A stretch of DNA of 64,000 nt from Cloeon dipterum (taxonomy: Eukaryota; Arthropoda; Insecta; Ephemeroptera; Baetidae): assembly GCF_949628265.1 (NCBI RefSeq), contig NC_088787.1:1478501-1542500 (forward strand). The letters run 5' to 3'. This document shows positions 11,318-23,664 of this stretch, piece by piece (the first letter of the stretch is position 1; each line of letters begins with the position of its first letter). A program made the translations under genes and the position numbers. The notes under the pieces are model-generated. The model ran no database searches and was not told where the DNA came from. It was given only the letters and a program-made list of their open reading frames with translations.

Positions 11318-11409
11318 AAAATGATGACAAAAGAAAGCCAAGATACAGACTTTTGAAGGCTGCTGTCGGAGCACAATCGTATATCTTTGAGGCCTTGCCA
11401 TATAGGTAA
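11318..11409 (+). pseudogene. Relict Yellow penultimate exon
   Basis: After the poly(A) signal of Y3 the sequence again reads as the second half of an exon 4 (KKKPRYRLLKAAVG-like, then AQSYIFEALP), ending at a GGTAACTT donor-like site. No other exons of a gene accompany it. It is best explained as a leftover of unequal crossing over. Confidence 0.65.
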
Positions 11410-11884
11410 CTTGCTCTCTGAACATAGCAGGTTAAATTTATTAATTAACACTTCAAACGATGAGTTAAATGGTTTTTATTTGCTGGGAATTTTGGTTTCA
11501 CGAAAGAAAAAAATAAAATTTGTAAAAGGTCTTGCCTTAGGTTGAACTTTAAGGGAATAACGCCCTTCAGCGTCTACAAATTCAAAAGATTTCTGGCTCA
11601 CCTTTCTCCGATTCAGTCTTTGTATAACAGTTAATAAATTTTCCTATTTCAAACTTTCATATTTTTTTAATTTTTTCAAATCTACAAATTCCTCGATTGT
11701 TTTAAGTTAGGGCCAAAGTAAAGAGTGTATTTCACCCTCATTTTTTCCTTCTTTATCAATATTTTTTTTTAAAAAAAACACTCATATCTTGTGTGATCTT
11801 AGCTTTGATTACCCAAAACCAAATCAATCGCTTTTATTTAAGACGAGAATTTAATTAAATTTAAGTTGTGGCTGCGCAAATAGT

Positions 11885-12135
11885 TGGTCGGATGGAGCGA
11901 GACAAGAGAAAAAGAGCGGTTCAACTTTTTTTGTTCTCGAGAGTACTGACAAACAACTCGTTTGGCGAGTTAATTATTTTTTTGGCCGGCTCCGCGAACA
12001 CAACAAGTGCGCGTCTCTTTTAACAGAATAATAAAATTATTCGGCGCACGCAGAGAGCTTTTCAAGGCCCTTTTTTCGTGTGGCTCCTAAAAGAGCGAGC
12101 GTGCGAGCAATCGCTGCTGCTGCTTGCCTCTTTTC
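11885..12135 (+). promoter_or_regulatory. Conserved intergenic block U, copy 4
   Basis: TGTTCTCGAGAGTACT near 11932-11947, then GGCGAGTTAATT, GGCCGGCTCC, CGTCTCTTTTAA, ATTCGGCGCACGCAGAGAGC and AAAGAGCGAGCG. It is the copy before Y4, the first subfamily B gene, so the block is not specific to subfamily A. Confidence 0.5.
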
Positions 12136-12692
12136 TCTCCTCTCCGCCGGCGCGCACTCACAATCTTTAGCACGGCTGCTTGACTGGTCTAATAACACAC
12201 CAGAAAAGGTCGTAAAAATACACATGCGACCCAGTCCTTCAACCTGAGGACAGGAATGTTTTTTTTTAAATTTCCTAATAAAAGAATCGTTTTTGAAATC
12301 GCTGCGACACCAAAAGGGGTGCTTGTTTTAAGAGCATTTTAGACTGAAATTTCGTTGCTCCATTGATAATTATTAACTTTCTCAAGGAGCAGAAGTAGTT
12401 TGGCATTTAAAAAAAATAAATATCATCATCTTGATAATTGCAAATAATGTCATAAAATTTGTAGTTTTCTTCTCTACTTAAAAATCAATTTGATATTTAT
12501 CTGATAATAGAATATTTCATCATTCAAAATGTAGATAAATAATATTTGATTCAACGGAAGCGTGCAGCATGTGAGCTTTATTTTTACTGCTCATTGTCAG
12601 ACTGACATGCGAGCGAAAAGCGAAAGCGAACAGGCAACCCTTCCGGCGCCAAATTGGCGGTGCGCCCGAAACGCCAATAATTATTACGTCAC

Positions 12693-12811
12693 GTCACGTG
12701 ACTCGATTCGCGACGCGGAGGCCAACACGCCGCACGTCTGAGCACACACCGAGGAGCGGAGCCGCGCGAGAGGCACGCACGTGGTGAGTTCCCTCTCTCT
12801 CTCTCTCTCTC
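12693..12811 (+). promoter_or_regulatory. Y4 promoter E-box, non-coding first exon and (CT)n tract
   Basis: GTCACGTGAC at 12693-12702 directly preceded by ACGTCAC; then ACTCGATTCGCGACGCGG, GAGGAGCGGAGCCGCGCGAG, and donor GTGAGTTC after 12783. A short (CT)n run lies at about 12792-12811 just inside the intron. The stretch 12812-13306 is an AT-rich intron with nothing else seen. Confidence 0.7.
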
Positions 12812-13316
12812 TTCCGATATTTTGTTTGTCTGTGCCGGCGCACTGAGACTTTTAAAAGTAGAGAATAATACACACAAAGCTTCTCAAGGAACGATTCTAA
12901 AATTATTACTTGTAATTATTTAAAAGCAAATCAATGGATTTATTAATATTTACCATGTCGATTTCTCTATTTTGCAATGATTAATGAAATTTAATTGTAA
13001 TAGTTTTAGATAAAAACCCAAATAACCAGTCAAAAAATGGCAAGCAAGCATAACCAAAAAACAATGTGGAAAGAAGTTATTAATTGACTCGCCGTCGATC
13101 AATGTATTATTCAGTTTTAAATTTCCCAAACTTAAAAAAAAACAAATTCACGAGTTGCAAATAATTAACTTTAAGCAATTTGATTTTTATTTCACTGAGA
13201 CTTTGCTGGAATAAATTGATTATTTTAGCTACATTTGTTTATAAATAATTATCGGTATAATAAAACGATTTATTTCGGTTCTCAGTTCTAATTTTCATGC
13301 TTTCAGCTGGAACAAA

Positions 13317-15021
13317 ATGTCTGCATTATTTGCTGCCATCTTCTTGCTTGGCCTGTGCCTGGCCAACGCCGTCAACTTGACAACCGTCTACGAGTGGGAC
13401 AAATTCGATTTCATCTCGAATGGACAGATTAAACAAATTTTTGATCCGAAGAATGTTTATTTCCGATACATGGCTGTTTTTGGAGAAAGACTGTTTCTAA
13501 GCCTTGATCGGGAATACGGAATTCCCGCCACTTTGGTGTGGCTGCCAACGTGCGGTTCGACAACTGCATCTCCAAAGCTTTCTCCTTTCCCATCCTGGGA
13601 TTTACATGTGAGTCTTTTAAATGAAAAACTGTAATAATAAATTGGGAAAATTTGAAATAAACTCGTCTGTTAGACGAATTCAAAATGTTAGTAATTGGAA
13701 ATTCTGCTTCGATTTTAACAACTGTTTTTATTCTTACCAGAAAAAAGACGACTGCGACACTATTCAGTTTGCCAAAGGAATGGAAATGGACCCTGACGGT
13801 CGGTTGTGGGTGCTTGATCAAGGTAGCAGCAAATGTTCGAGCAAAATTTGGATATTCGACCTGATCAACAGCGACAAAACCGAGATTGTTCACCAGTTCC
13901 CGGACACAGTCGTCTCTCCTTCATTTGATAAAAGAGAGCTGCAAGATGTCGTGCTGGAAAAAACGCCAGATGATTACCTTGCGTACATCGCGGACTCAAA
14001 ATATGAGCACATCGTCGTTTACAGCCGAAAAATGGACAAATCCTGGTCAGTTAAAACACCAGGGAAGTGGGTTTCCTTGGCCCTGTCTCCTAAGAGGGAA
14101 GCAAGACAGTTGTACCTTGGAAGTCGTTTTTCCAGTCAACTGTTTTCGGTTTCTTTGTCTGAGATGAAGAATGAAGGTGGAAGCGCTGGCGTGTATTACA
14201 TCGGCGAATGGACTGAATTCTATTACAGAATGTTAATGGACAGCGCCAATGTCTTGTATGCTGCCTTTTACAACCAGAATTACGTCTCCAAGTGGAATAT
14301 TTCGGAGCCCTTTCGTGAGCAGCGGCTTCTTGAGGTAATATATCAATTCTTCCCAACATAAATAAGTAGAAGTTAACATCTTCTTTAATACGATGCAAAA
14401 TAGATAACTAAATTAACGTATTTATAAGCTTTGTCTGGCTAACAATTTATCAAATTTTACTGCACCATTTAAGGTCGGAGAGCGGGAAGCTACATGGTCG
14501 TTTACTTTTGCCTTGGACACGAGTGGCAATTTATGGATTACGAATAGAAATGAAACTAGGGTTGGAAATAAGACTAGGCATCAACTACTCAAGGCTGCAG
14601 TCGGCGCCAGATCGTATTTATTCAGCCCTTCCACAGGTAAATAAATTCTAATTGCACTTTACATGGCGAGGGAATGACGGTGTATTATTTCGTGCATGCT
14701 TCTGAATTGAATTTAGTTATTTTTTTAGGCATACACTAAGAAAATTAATCTCACAAAGTTCATAATTCAGAAGACAAATCTCGCTCACTGATTCTTATTG
14801 CTGTTCTTATCGCAGCTTTGACTACGAGTGGAAAGACGTCGGATGTCGTGGAATGCTCGCAGACAATTGTGATTTGGTTGCTGGTGTGCTGCTTGGTCGT
14901 GTGCGGCGCTGTCATTGCGTGGCTGACCCTGAGGATGAGAAGAATGCAAACCTCTTTCAGGCAGATTCCGAAGGACAATCGTGAACTAATGCCTATCAGT
15001 GGCGAAACTCGGAATAATTAG
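13317..15021 (+). CDS. Yellow/MRJP-like type I membrane protein Y4 (subfamily B)
   Basis: Exons 13317-13607, 13741-14334, 14474-14636 and 14816-15021 give 417 aa. The signal peptide is MSALFAAIFLLGLCLANA. Propeller landmarks include VYEWDKFDF, FRYMAVFGERLFLSL, IPATLVWLPT, PKLSPFPSWDLH, GRLWVLDQGSSKC, VVLEKTPDDYLAYIADS, IVVYSR, LALSP and YLGS. The anchor exon is unlike that of subfamily A: a short stalk (TTSGKTSDVVECSQT), a transmembrane helix (IVIWLLVCCLVVCGAVIAWL), then a basic tail beginning TLRMRRMQTS. I therefore predict a type I membrane protein with the propeller outside. This is the shortest stalk of the subfamily. Exon phases match the A genes exactly, so the subfamilies share one ancestral structure and differ in the anchor exon. 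Confidence 0.88.
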
Positions 15022-15857
15022 TGTTCAACTTATATTTTTTTCTCATTTAGCATTAAAATCCCTCAAAAACAGAGGTTAATTAGTATAAAATAATGTTTGT
15101 TGCATTTTAATAATTAAATGGGTACTTAAAAATATAACAAAGCGGAAGATATCGGCTATTTTGACAGAGAATAATACTTTATTTGAAAGAAAGTTTTGTC
15201 GTAAATCAAAATATATAATGCATTTCCCCGACCTGAACTGTTGCATTTTCTTTTCTAATCCATTTTTATGTTTATAACAATATTAAAAATCATTCTATAT
15301 ACAATTTGTCTAATCCAGCAATGAATTCAAGCTCTTAAGTCAGAAATAATTTTGACTCTTACCTGGCGAAAATTAACAAGTTTGATATTTAATATGATCA
15401 CAAGGTTCCCTTCTGTAAAATCAACCTGAAATCTGCAAAAAAAATAAAAAATATTTTTTTTTATTTTGGCAAAGATTTCAAATCATTTTTAATGTTATTG
15501 CTGTTTTAAAAATGTTCTAATGTTATGCTTTCCCTATACTGATCTAATCACGTGTTTCTAATTTGCTTCTTTTAAATAGCGAATGCAGAATTTCAATCCT
15601 TATTATTCACCTTTAATTGAGAGAGAGATAGAGGTGGTGCTTCTTTTTTGCAATAGATTAGCATATAAATTAATGGTCAGATAATTTGTAGCAATTGCTA
15701 CGGTAGTTATATATGGAATAGAAGTTAATTTGATGGTTTTCTGATCGTCAAATTTCATCTTTATTTTTACTGCTGAGACTGCCATGAGAACGAATAGCGA
15801 AAGCGAGCCACATGTGGCCGAAAAGAGTCACTGCTAAAAACGTCTCTTTTGCCTCAC
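15022..15857. other. Intergenic, AT-rich
   Basis: No gene or block U copy seen. Only a short GAGAGAGATAGAGGTGGTGC stretch near 15620 recalls the start of block U, so a copy may have decayed here. Confidence 0.35.
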
Positions 15858-15949
15858 GTCACGTGACTCGGTTCGCGAGGAGGAGGCCACCACACACCAC
15901 ATGCACAGCACACAAAGAGAAGAGGAGCCGCGCGAGAGGCACGCCCGGG
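15858..15949 (+). promoter_or_regulatory. Y5 promoter E-box and non-coding first exon
   Basis: GTCACGTGAC at 15858-15867, ACTCGGTTCGCGAGGAGG, then AGAGAAGAGGAGCCGCGCGA and donor GTGAGTTCGCTCTCTTGCG. The intron to 16371 is AT-rich. Confidence 0.72.
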
Positions 15950-16381
15950 GTGAGTTCGCTCTCTTGCGATACTTATAGTTTTTACCAGCGCATTTAGACT
16001 CTTAAAATTACAGTAAAATTCACATAGCTTTTATTGAAAGGAACGGTTCTACAAGAATTTTTTATTTGCAACCATAGCAAAAAGAAATTATTTATTTAAA
16101 TTCAATTCAATCATGTCAAATGTCAAGGATCTATTTTCAGTGAAATTTAACGTTACACTTAAAGGAAATAAACCGAGAGTTAACATGAATATAAACTGGC
16201 CAGAGAATTTTTAGTACATAAAAATAGATGAGGAATTTCTGCATACTGACACATTAATTTATTTTTAGCACAGATCTCAGATCAATGATGCACTAGCAAA
16301 TTACCATGTCTCGGCCAGAAGCTTTTCTCGATTGAATTATTCTAATTTTAAATTTGATTTTTTGTTTTCAGCTCGAACACA

Positions 16382-18332
16382 ATGTCTGCTTTATTTGCAG
16401 CCATCTTTTTGCTTGGCCTGTGCTTGACAAACGCCATCAACTTCACAACCGTCTACGAGTGGGAAACATTAGATTTCTCGTGGCCTCTACGAGTGGACAG
16501 TTCAATTATTGGAAAGATGAAACAAAATTTTTATCCAAGGAAAGTTCAATTTCAAAACATGGCTGTTTTTGGAGAAAGGCTGTTTCTAAGCCTTGATCGG
16601 GAATACGGAATTCCCGCCACACTGGTGTGGTTGCCAACGAGCGACACGTCGAATGCACCTCCAAAGCTTAAACCTTTCCCAACATGGGATTTTCATGTAA
16701 GTTTCTAAACGAAAACCGGTGTTGAACTTCTACTAGTAATCGGAAATTATGCTTAAATATTAATTGTTTTTACTTCTCTTGCCAGAAAGAAGATGACTGC
16801 GACACTATTCAGGCTGCCAAAGGTATGGAAGCAGACACCGAAGGTCGGTTGTGGGTGCTTGATAAAGGTAGCAGCGCATGTCCGAGCAAAATTTGGATAT
16901 TCCACCTGCTCAACAAAGACGCCATAGAGCACATTCACCATTTCCCGGATGCAGTCGTCTCTCATTCATATTACAGAAGGGAGCTGCGTGATATCGTGCT
17001 GGACAAAACGCCAGATGATTACTTTGCGTACATCACGGACTACTATGCTGAGCAAATTGTTGTTTTCAGCCGAAATACCGACAAATCCTGGGAAGTTAAA
17101 ACACCAGGCAAACGATGGAATTCCTTGGCCCTCTCTGCTAACAGAGAAGCGAGACAGTTGTACCTTGGAAGTGCTGATTCCAGTGAAATGTACTCAGTGT
17201 CTGTGTCTGAGCTGAAGATTGGAAGCGGCAGCCCTACTGTGAAATTCATTGGAACATGGACTGAATTCCCCTACAGGATGTTAATCGACAGTGCCAATGT
17301 CTTGTATGCCGCATTTAAATACCAGAATTACATCTCCAAATGGAATATTTCGGAGTCCTTTCGAAAGCAGCGATTTCATGAGGTAAAAAATTCCTGTAAA
17401 ATTATTATTTCAGTTCTGCCAGCAGCACGTGTTATAGCATGAATGTTTTTAACGCGGTTGCTTTTTCCGAACATTGCAAAAATTTGTGCAAACCCAGTTA
17501 GTTAAAACCTAAAAGTTTGAAATAGATGTTAACATCCCGTTTTTTATTTGATACAAAAAACTACTTTAAATATTCTACTCTCCTAATATTCTGACAATAT
17601 CAATAAATTACTGCACTCTTTTAGGTCGGAAGTCTGTTCACTCCTTGGCCATTTACTTTTGCTTTTGACACGAACAACAATATATGGATGACTGAGAGAA
17701 ATGAAACTGGGAGTGCAAATAGGCACAAACTACTCAGGGCTGCAGTCGGCGTAAGATCGTATTTATTCAACACACCCGCAGGTAAATAAAATTCAATTAA
17801 TTAACTTTCCACACGAGAGAAATACGATAATATTCAGTGCATATTATTACCACATAATTTAAAAAAAAATCATATTCGCGTTATTTAAATGATTTTTATT
17901 CTTCTGAATTGGATTAATTCTCTTATTCAGACATACCTTGATCGCGATCGTAAAAGAATTTAATTTTTTAAAGAATCTAATCCATTTTTCGTTCCTGTTC
18001 TTTTTGCAGCCTCGCTTACGCCTCAAGTTAACTTGAAAGAAGAGACAAGTACGCAAATGCCAACAAGCAGTTCTGGAACTACGACCCAACCGGCTCTGGA
18101 ATCAAACGGAACTTGCGGTGGTTTAGCGGATCTTGAAGAAAACTACCACAAGAGTCAGTCTTTGATCACCGTTCTGATTTGGTTGCTCGTTTGTTGCCTC
18201 ATTTGCTTGGTCTTGAGCGGCGCGGTCATTGCGTGGCTGACCCTGAGGATGAGAAGAATGCAAACCTCTTTGAGGCACATTTCGAAGGAAAATCAGGAGC
18301 TTTTGCCTAGCAGTTGCGAAACTCGGCCTTAA
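16382..18332 (+). CDS. Yellow/MRJP-like type I membrane protein Y5 (subfamily B)
   Basis: Exons 16382-16696, 16786-17382, 17625-17781 and 18010-18332 give 463 aa. It has signal peptide MSALFAAIFLLGLCLTNA; propeller marks VYEWETLDFSWP, MAVFGERLFLSLDREYG, IPATLVWLPTSDTS, GRLWVLDKGSSAC, DIVLDKTPDDYFAYITD, IVVFSR and YLGSADSSEMYSVSVSE. The anchor exon has a longer Thr/Ser-rich stalk (MPTSSSGTTTQPALES) suited to O-glycosylation, a transmembrane helix (LLVCCLICLVLSGAVIAWL) and a basic tail (TLRMRRMQTS) ending ELLPSSCETRP. Its 3' flank (18333-18530) is almost identical to that of Y6, pointing to recent exchange. ATTAAA at 18363-18368 may serve for polyadenylation. Confidence 0.88.
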
Positions 18333-18559
18333 TGTTCAACTTGTAATATATTTTACGTCCTTATTAAAGCTCTGATATATTCACGCAAAAAATAATTTTA
18401 TTCCAACAATAAATGGTTTTTAAAATAATTGAAAAACGTGCACAGTAACTAATTACTTTTACGCCAGAGTCACTTTAAAGATTATTTTTGTTTTTACCAA
18501 ATATATGGGCTGCAAATCAGTGAGCTAAATATCTTTAAAATTATTTTTCTTTGCTACAG

Positions 18560-18660
18560 TTGCATTTAGAACGGTTCCTTTGACTGTATACTTTAAAGAG
18601 TCTCATTGCGCCGATAAAGACAAAATATTACAGAGAGTGAACTCGCACCACCCGAAATTT
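18560..18660 (-). promoter_or_regulatory. Fragment of an inverted array first exon/intron
   Basis: On the minus strand this reads as the start of an array first intron: a GTGCGAGTTCACTCTCTG-like donor region, then TATTTTGTCTTTATCGGCGC and GAGACTCTTTAAAG. The exon and E-box that should lie upstream are missing or unrecognisable. It corresponds in position to the fuller inverted promoter behind Y6 (21412-21520). Confidence 0.5.
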
Positions 18661-18802
18661 CAGGGCGATTTCTGAGATATCTGAGAGTGCGACTCATTGT
18701 TAAAAAAACGAACACAGTGCACAAACAGGAATATCACCTTCTAGTATCTAATTCTTTTTAAGCGAGCCTTAAGGAGCCAAATGAGCAACCGCATAAATTC
18801 TC

Positions 18803-18897
18803 GTCACGTGACTCGATTCGCGAGACGGAGGCAAACACACACCGCACGTCTGAGCACACACCGAGAAGCGGAGCCGCGCGAGAAGCACGTCCCTGCG
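18803..18897 (+). promoter_or_regulatory. Y6 promoter E-box and non-coding first exon
   Basis: GTCACGTGAC at 18803-18812, ACTCGATTCGCGAGACGG, GAGAAGCGGAGCCGCGCGAG, and donor GTGAGTTCGCTCTCTTGC. The intron is about 300 bp and AT-rich. Confidence 0.7.
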
Positions 18898-19216
18898 GTG
18901 AGTTCGCTCTCTTGCTATATTTGCTTTTTATCTGCGGTTATGTAAAAAATTAATTCGCATGCTCAACATTTCGTTAAATTTGTTGCCTTTTCTTGCATTT
19001 CATTGAAAAATAAAAATAAACAATCATTTAAATTTTTTGTTTTGTTAAAAAAACGCCTGTTGCGAAGGTTAATTGTTTGATTTTAATTCACGCAGACTCT
19101 GCTAGAATACATAATTTTCTTTAACAAAATTATAATTGTTTATAACTGCAACGCATTTTTATCAGTACTAAAACGAGTTTTAAATTAAGTTTTTATGCTT
19201 TCAGCTCAAACGCAAA

Positions 19217-21084
19217 ATGTCTCCGTTCTTCGCCGCCATCTTTTTGCTTGGCCTGTGCCTGGCCAACGCCGTCAACTTAACGTACGTTTACGAGTGGTCT
19301 CAGTTTGATTTCATCTGGCCACCAGCAGCGGACACTTCAAATGAACAGATGAAACAGAATTTTAATCCAGATTATGTTGAACCACATTTCATTGCTGTTT
19401 TTGGTGAAAGGCTGTTTCTAAGCCTTGATTCGTTTTCGGGAATTCCCGCCTCACTGGTGTGGCTGCCAACGAGTGGCATGTCGACTGTACGTCCAAAGCT
19501 TTCTCCTTTCCCATCCTGGCATTTACATGTAAGTCTCTGAATGACAAACTTTGAATTTACATTGAACGCAATAATATTCTCTCAACTGTTTTTAATTCAT
19601 TTGCCAGAAAAAAGACAAGTGCGACACTATTCAGTGGGCCTACGGTTTAGAAGTGGACACTGATGGTCGGTTGTGGGTGCTCGACAACGGTCGCGGCAAA
19701 TGTTCAAAAAAACTTTGGATATTCGACCTTCTCAACAACGACACAACCGAGCGCATTCACCAGTTTCCGGACACAGTCGTCTCTGATTCAGAAGAAGATA
19801 GTTACATGAGTGATATCGTGCTCGACAAAACGCCAGACGATTACCTTGCGTACATCACGGCCATTGGATCGCAGCACATCGTCGTTTACAGCCGAAAAAT
19901 GGACAAATCCTGGACAGTCAAAACACCAGGGCGAAAATGGCAATGCTTGGCCCTCTCTCCGAACAGGGAAGAGAGAAAGTTGTACCTTGCAAGAGATGGT
20001 GGAAAAGAACTTTATTCAGTGTCTGTGTCTGAGCTGAGGAATGAAGGCGGAAGCGCTGCTGTCAAATTAATCAGCGAATTGACTGAATTCCTTTACATAA
20101 TGTTGTTCGACAATGCTGATGTCATGTATGCTGCCTATTACGGCAAGAATTACGTCTTCACGTGGAATATTTCGGAGCCCTTTCGAGAGCAGCGGTTTCA
20201 TGAGGTAATTTATTTTCCTGTAAAAATCGTAAACACAAATTTTAAAGTATATCTTCTTGTATATGGTATAAAATATATTTCCATCTATATTTAAGCATTT
20301 GTCAGGCTAACAATATCAATTCCCTGCAATGTTTTAGGTAAAAAGACAGGGTGCTTCAGTGCCATTTACTTTTGCCTTGGACACGGACGGCAATTTGTGG
20401 ATTACGGAGCGATACGTAACTGGGATTAAGAATAGGCATTATAAACTACTCAAGGCTGCAGTCGGCGCCAGATCATATCAATTCATCCCCTCCACAGGTA
20501 AATAAATCATATCTACGACTTATTCTATACGGCAAAAACTTGTGCTTGTTATACCACGTATTTTCGAGATTCTAAATGTTATTTAATAAAAAGGAAATGT
20601 GATTTTTATTATTCTGAAAGTTCTTTTTATACTCTCTGATTAATTGCATAATTATTTAATTTCTCAAAAATAAACAGTTTCTGAATATATTTTCGATATT
20701 TTCACCAAACAACATCCACCAGAGTCTAAAAAATCACACTCTTTCGTTTCAGCTCTTTTCGCAGCCTCAACTACGTCTCAAACTTTCGAGACTATAGAGA
20801 AAAGCACGCAAACGCCGGAAAGCCAAACTGGAGCTACCCCACCGACTCTAGAATCAAACGAAACTTGCGAGGGTGTTGCAGATTTTTCAGAAGATCACCT
20901 AAAAAGTCAGTCTCTGAATAGAATTCTGATTTGGTTGCTCGTGTGCTGCCTCATTTGCTTGGTCTTGAGCGGCGCTGTCATTGCGTGGCTGACCCTTAGG
21001 ATGAGAAAAATGCAAACCTCTTTGAAGAAGATTTCGAAGGAACATCAGGAGCTTTTGCCTAGCAGTGGCGAAACTCGGCCTTAA
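19217..21084 (+). CDS. Yellow/MRJP-like type I membrane protein Y6 (subfamily B)
   Basis: Exons 19217-19528, 19608-20204, 20338-20497 and 20753-21084 join to 466 aa. It has signal peptide MSPFFAAIFLLGLCLANA, then VYEWSQFDFIWPP, FIAVFGERLFLSL, IPASLVWLPTSGMS, GRLWVLDNGRGKC, DIVLDKTPDDYLAYITA, IVVYSR and LALSP. The stalk (STQTPESQTGATPPTLES) leads to a transmembrane helix (LVCCLICLVLSGAVIAWL), a tail starting TLRMRKMQTSLKK and the end ELLPSSGETRP. The anchor exon has two in-frame acceptors 12 nt apart (TTTCAG and TTCGCAG), so ALFA may be included or skipped. Exons 4-5, their intron and the 3' flank are almost identical to Y8, while exon 3 differs, a mosaic pattern. Confidence 0.87.
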
Positions 21085-21411
21085 TGTTCAACTTGTAATA
21101 TATTTTAACTTCTTATTAAAGTTCTGATATATTCACGCAAAAAATAATTTTATTCCAACACTAAATGGTTTTTAAAATAATTGAAAAACGTGCACAGTAA
21201 CTAATTACTTTTACGCCAGAGTCACTTTAAAGATTATTTCTGTTTTTACCAAATATATGGGCTGGAAATCAGTGAGCTCTTCTCTTTACAATTATTTCTC
21301 TTTGCTACGGTTGCTTTTAGAACGGTTCCTTTGACTGCATGGATACTTTTAAGAGTCTCAGTGCGCCGATAAAGACAAAAAAGACAAAACATCGCAAGAG
21401 AGTGAACTCAC

Positions 21412-21520
21412 CACGGGCGTGCCTCTCGCGCGGCTTCTCTTTTCTCTTTGTGTATACCGTGCTGTTTGCGGTGTCCAGTGTGTTTGCCTCGGCCTTGCGA
21501 ATCGAGTCACGTAACGTGAG
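21412..21520 (-). promoter_or_regulatory. Orphan inverted array promoter and first exon
   Basis: Reading the minus strand: CTCACGTTACGTGACTCG, ATTCGCAAGGCCGAGGC, GCCGCGCGAGAGGCACGCCC and donor GTGAGTTCACTCTCTTGCG. The E-box is changed from CACGTG to TACGTG. No Yellow exons follow on the minus strand; the next sequence is the 3' flank of Y6. If active it would produce RNA antisense to the Y6 end. Confidence 0.6.
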
Positions 21521-21976
21521 GCAGAAAAATATAGACGATTCGTGCCGCGGCGACTCCTTTTATCCCCACTAGGCTCGCTTTTTGCTGTTCGTTCTCATGT
21601 CAGTCTCAGCAGTGAAACAGCGCTTATACTGCACGCTTTCGTTGAAATCTTGAATTTATTTCCGAAACGATTATCAGAAAATTCCTCTGCACAGGATAAA
21701 GGACTGCGGCGCATCGCAACTGCAGTTTTACCAGGTTTTCTGGTGTGTAGAAAGATCAGTCAAGTCGCCGTAACCAACGTCGAACTGAATTAGTTAAAGG
21801 TTAGCCAGAGAGCTCTTCAATTTGTAGACGCTAAAGGGGTTTTCCTTGACGCTTTACTGACCTTTCTACTATTATTTCTAAAGTATGCATATAGTCAAGA
21901 AACCAAACAATTCTCTACAAAACACTGCATTCCCTTTATTTGAACAAACAATGATTATTAGCCCGCTAGTAAAAAA

Positions 21977-23448
21977 CTACAAAATAGCCATGGCCAAGAG
22001 GATGACGAAGAATACGCTCGAGTCGATCAGTATTCTTCTTTGGCTGCCATTTTCCGCAACATTTTGCTCTGCACCTCTTGTATCATCTATTCTGGAAATA
22101 GTTTGTTAAATAGGGAAAACTTTTTTTCAGACATAACTTACCTAGCAAGACCGTGAGGATGTTACTCTTGTCATCAAACACCGCCATCCAAAAAGCTCCA
22201 CTTTGGTCCAAGTTAAAAGAAAACGGATAGTCAGTATTCAGTCCAGCGACCTGAAACCAACTCAACGATTAAAAATTACAGATAACCAGTTCCAATAAAC
22301 CACCAGCTTTCTCAAAACATCCTCAGAATATTTATCTTTTGAACGTTCAGATCACAAAAGATTCCCGAAGATAAAAAAAGGAAAACTGGAAGGAAACTAA
22401 TATTTTTTTAAATGTCGACGTACCTCATAAAAACGATGCTCCGCAAATGGCTGGGAAGAGTTCCAAGAAGATATGTAATTCTTCCCCCAAAAGGCGGCAT
22501 ACAAGGTCCCCTGGTTGTCCATCAGCATTCTATATGGCTCTGCGGTCCAGTTTCCGATTAGTTCCGGATTTGCAGTTCGAGATCCGTTGCGGAGTGCGGC
22601 GATGGAAATTGAATACAGTCTACTGGATTCGTATTCGCTGAGGTAGAGCTTTCTCGGTTCCACCTTGGGGGAAAGAGCAATGGTCAAAAGGGATTTTCCT
22701 GGCGTGTCCACAATCCAAGATTCATTTCTTTCCAAACTAAACACGACAATGTGTTGTGCACCCATTTCCGTGATGTAGGCAAAGGTTCCGTTGGGCGTTT
22801 CGTCGAGCACAAAGTCGTGAATCAAATTTTGAAAGGAAAACCGGTGAGTTAGTTTGGTTTGATCGTTGTTTTTCAAGTCGATCGTCCATATTTTGGAACT
22901 GCAACGGAAACTACCCTGATCGAGCACCCACAGCCTTCCAACGGAGTCCACTTGCAGCCCACTTGCTTCTCCAAGTTTGTCGCAGTCCCCTTGTCCCTGC
23001 GAAAAGAGGAATTGATTTGCTCTAACATTTATATAAATTTAAAAAATGCATATCCCCTATTTGTGACACAGCAAATGTTTTCCTTTTCAAATTCAGGCCG
23101 AATTAAGATTTAAATCGAACATATCATTTTACTTTTGCAACTTACATGAATGTTCAACGATGGGAATGGAGTGAACTTGGGAGACGCAGAGGACGCACTG
23201 CTCGTATGCAAAGACACCAGAGTCACCGGCGTGCTTAAAACTCTAAACATGCTGAAGAAGAGTCTTGGTCCGTAGGCAGCCATGAAAAAAGGCATAATTC
23301 TCCTGGGATTGAAAATTTCGGCTTCCAAGGAGGCCTTCGTCGTGTTGTAATTCTTTTCATTATTCCACTCGAAGACTTGAGTGAAGTTTGCGGCGTTGAC
23401 CAGGGATGAAAGGCCGAGTAAGAAAATTGGGATGAAGAACGGAGTCAT
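21977..23448 (-). CDS. Yellow/MRJP-like protein Y7 with GPI-like tail (subfamily A, inverted)
   Basis: Minus-strand exons 23448-23146, 22996-22424, 22250-22142 and 22086-21977 give 364 aa. The ATG at 23448 starts signal peptide MTPFFIPIFLLGLSSLVNA. Propeller marks are VFEWNNEKNYN, TPVTLVSLHTS, PKFTPFPSLNIH, GRLWVLDQGSFRC, FVLDETPNGTFAYITE, IVVFSLERNESW and IALSP. Exon 4 is 109 bp rather than 148-154: it stops at SNILTVLL and lacks the RLLKAAVGA segment found in every other copy. The tail is intact (DDTRGAEQNVAENGSQRR, then ILIDSSVFFVILLAMAIL), and the acceptor again is CAGAATAG. It is the only complete array member on the minus strand. The poly(A) signal is AATAAA on the minus strand at 21940-21935. 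Confidence 0.84.
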
Positions 23449-23664
23449 CCTTCCAGCCAACTGCGTTCACAAAAGGCGGGAAATGAAAATTTTGAGAAAA
23501 TTCGGTGCAGAGCGACGTAAATCAAAGATTCGAAGGGAGTTAGATTGAGCCATTAAAAAATCTGGAGATGTTTTGACTAATGGTTGAGTCAAATAAAAAA
23601 TGATATTAGAACCGTTCTATGTGAGTTTGACCAAAGAAAAAATATATTAAGAGAGCGAACTCAC

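Noticed and set aside
23446-23460. Upstream start of Y7 giving MAGRMTPFF
   Set aside because: That codon is TTG, not ATG; the ATG at 23448 begins the signal peptide shared by the paralogues.
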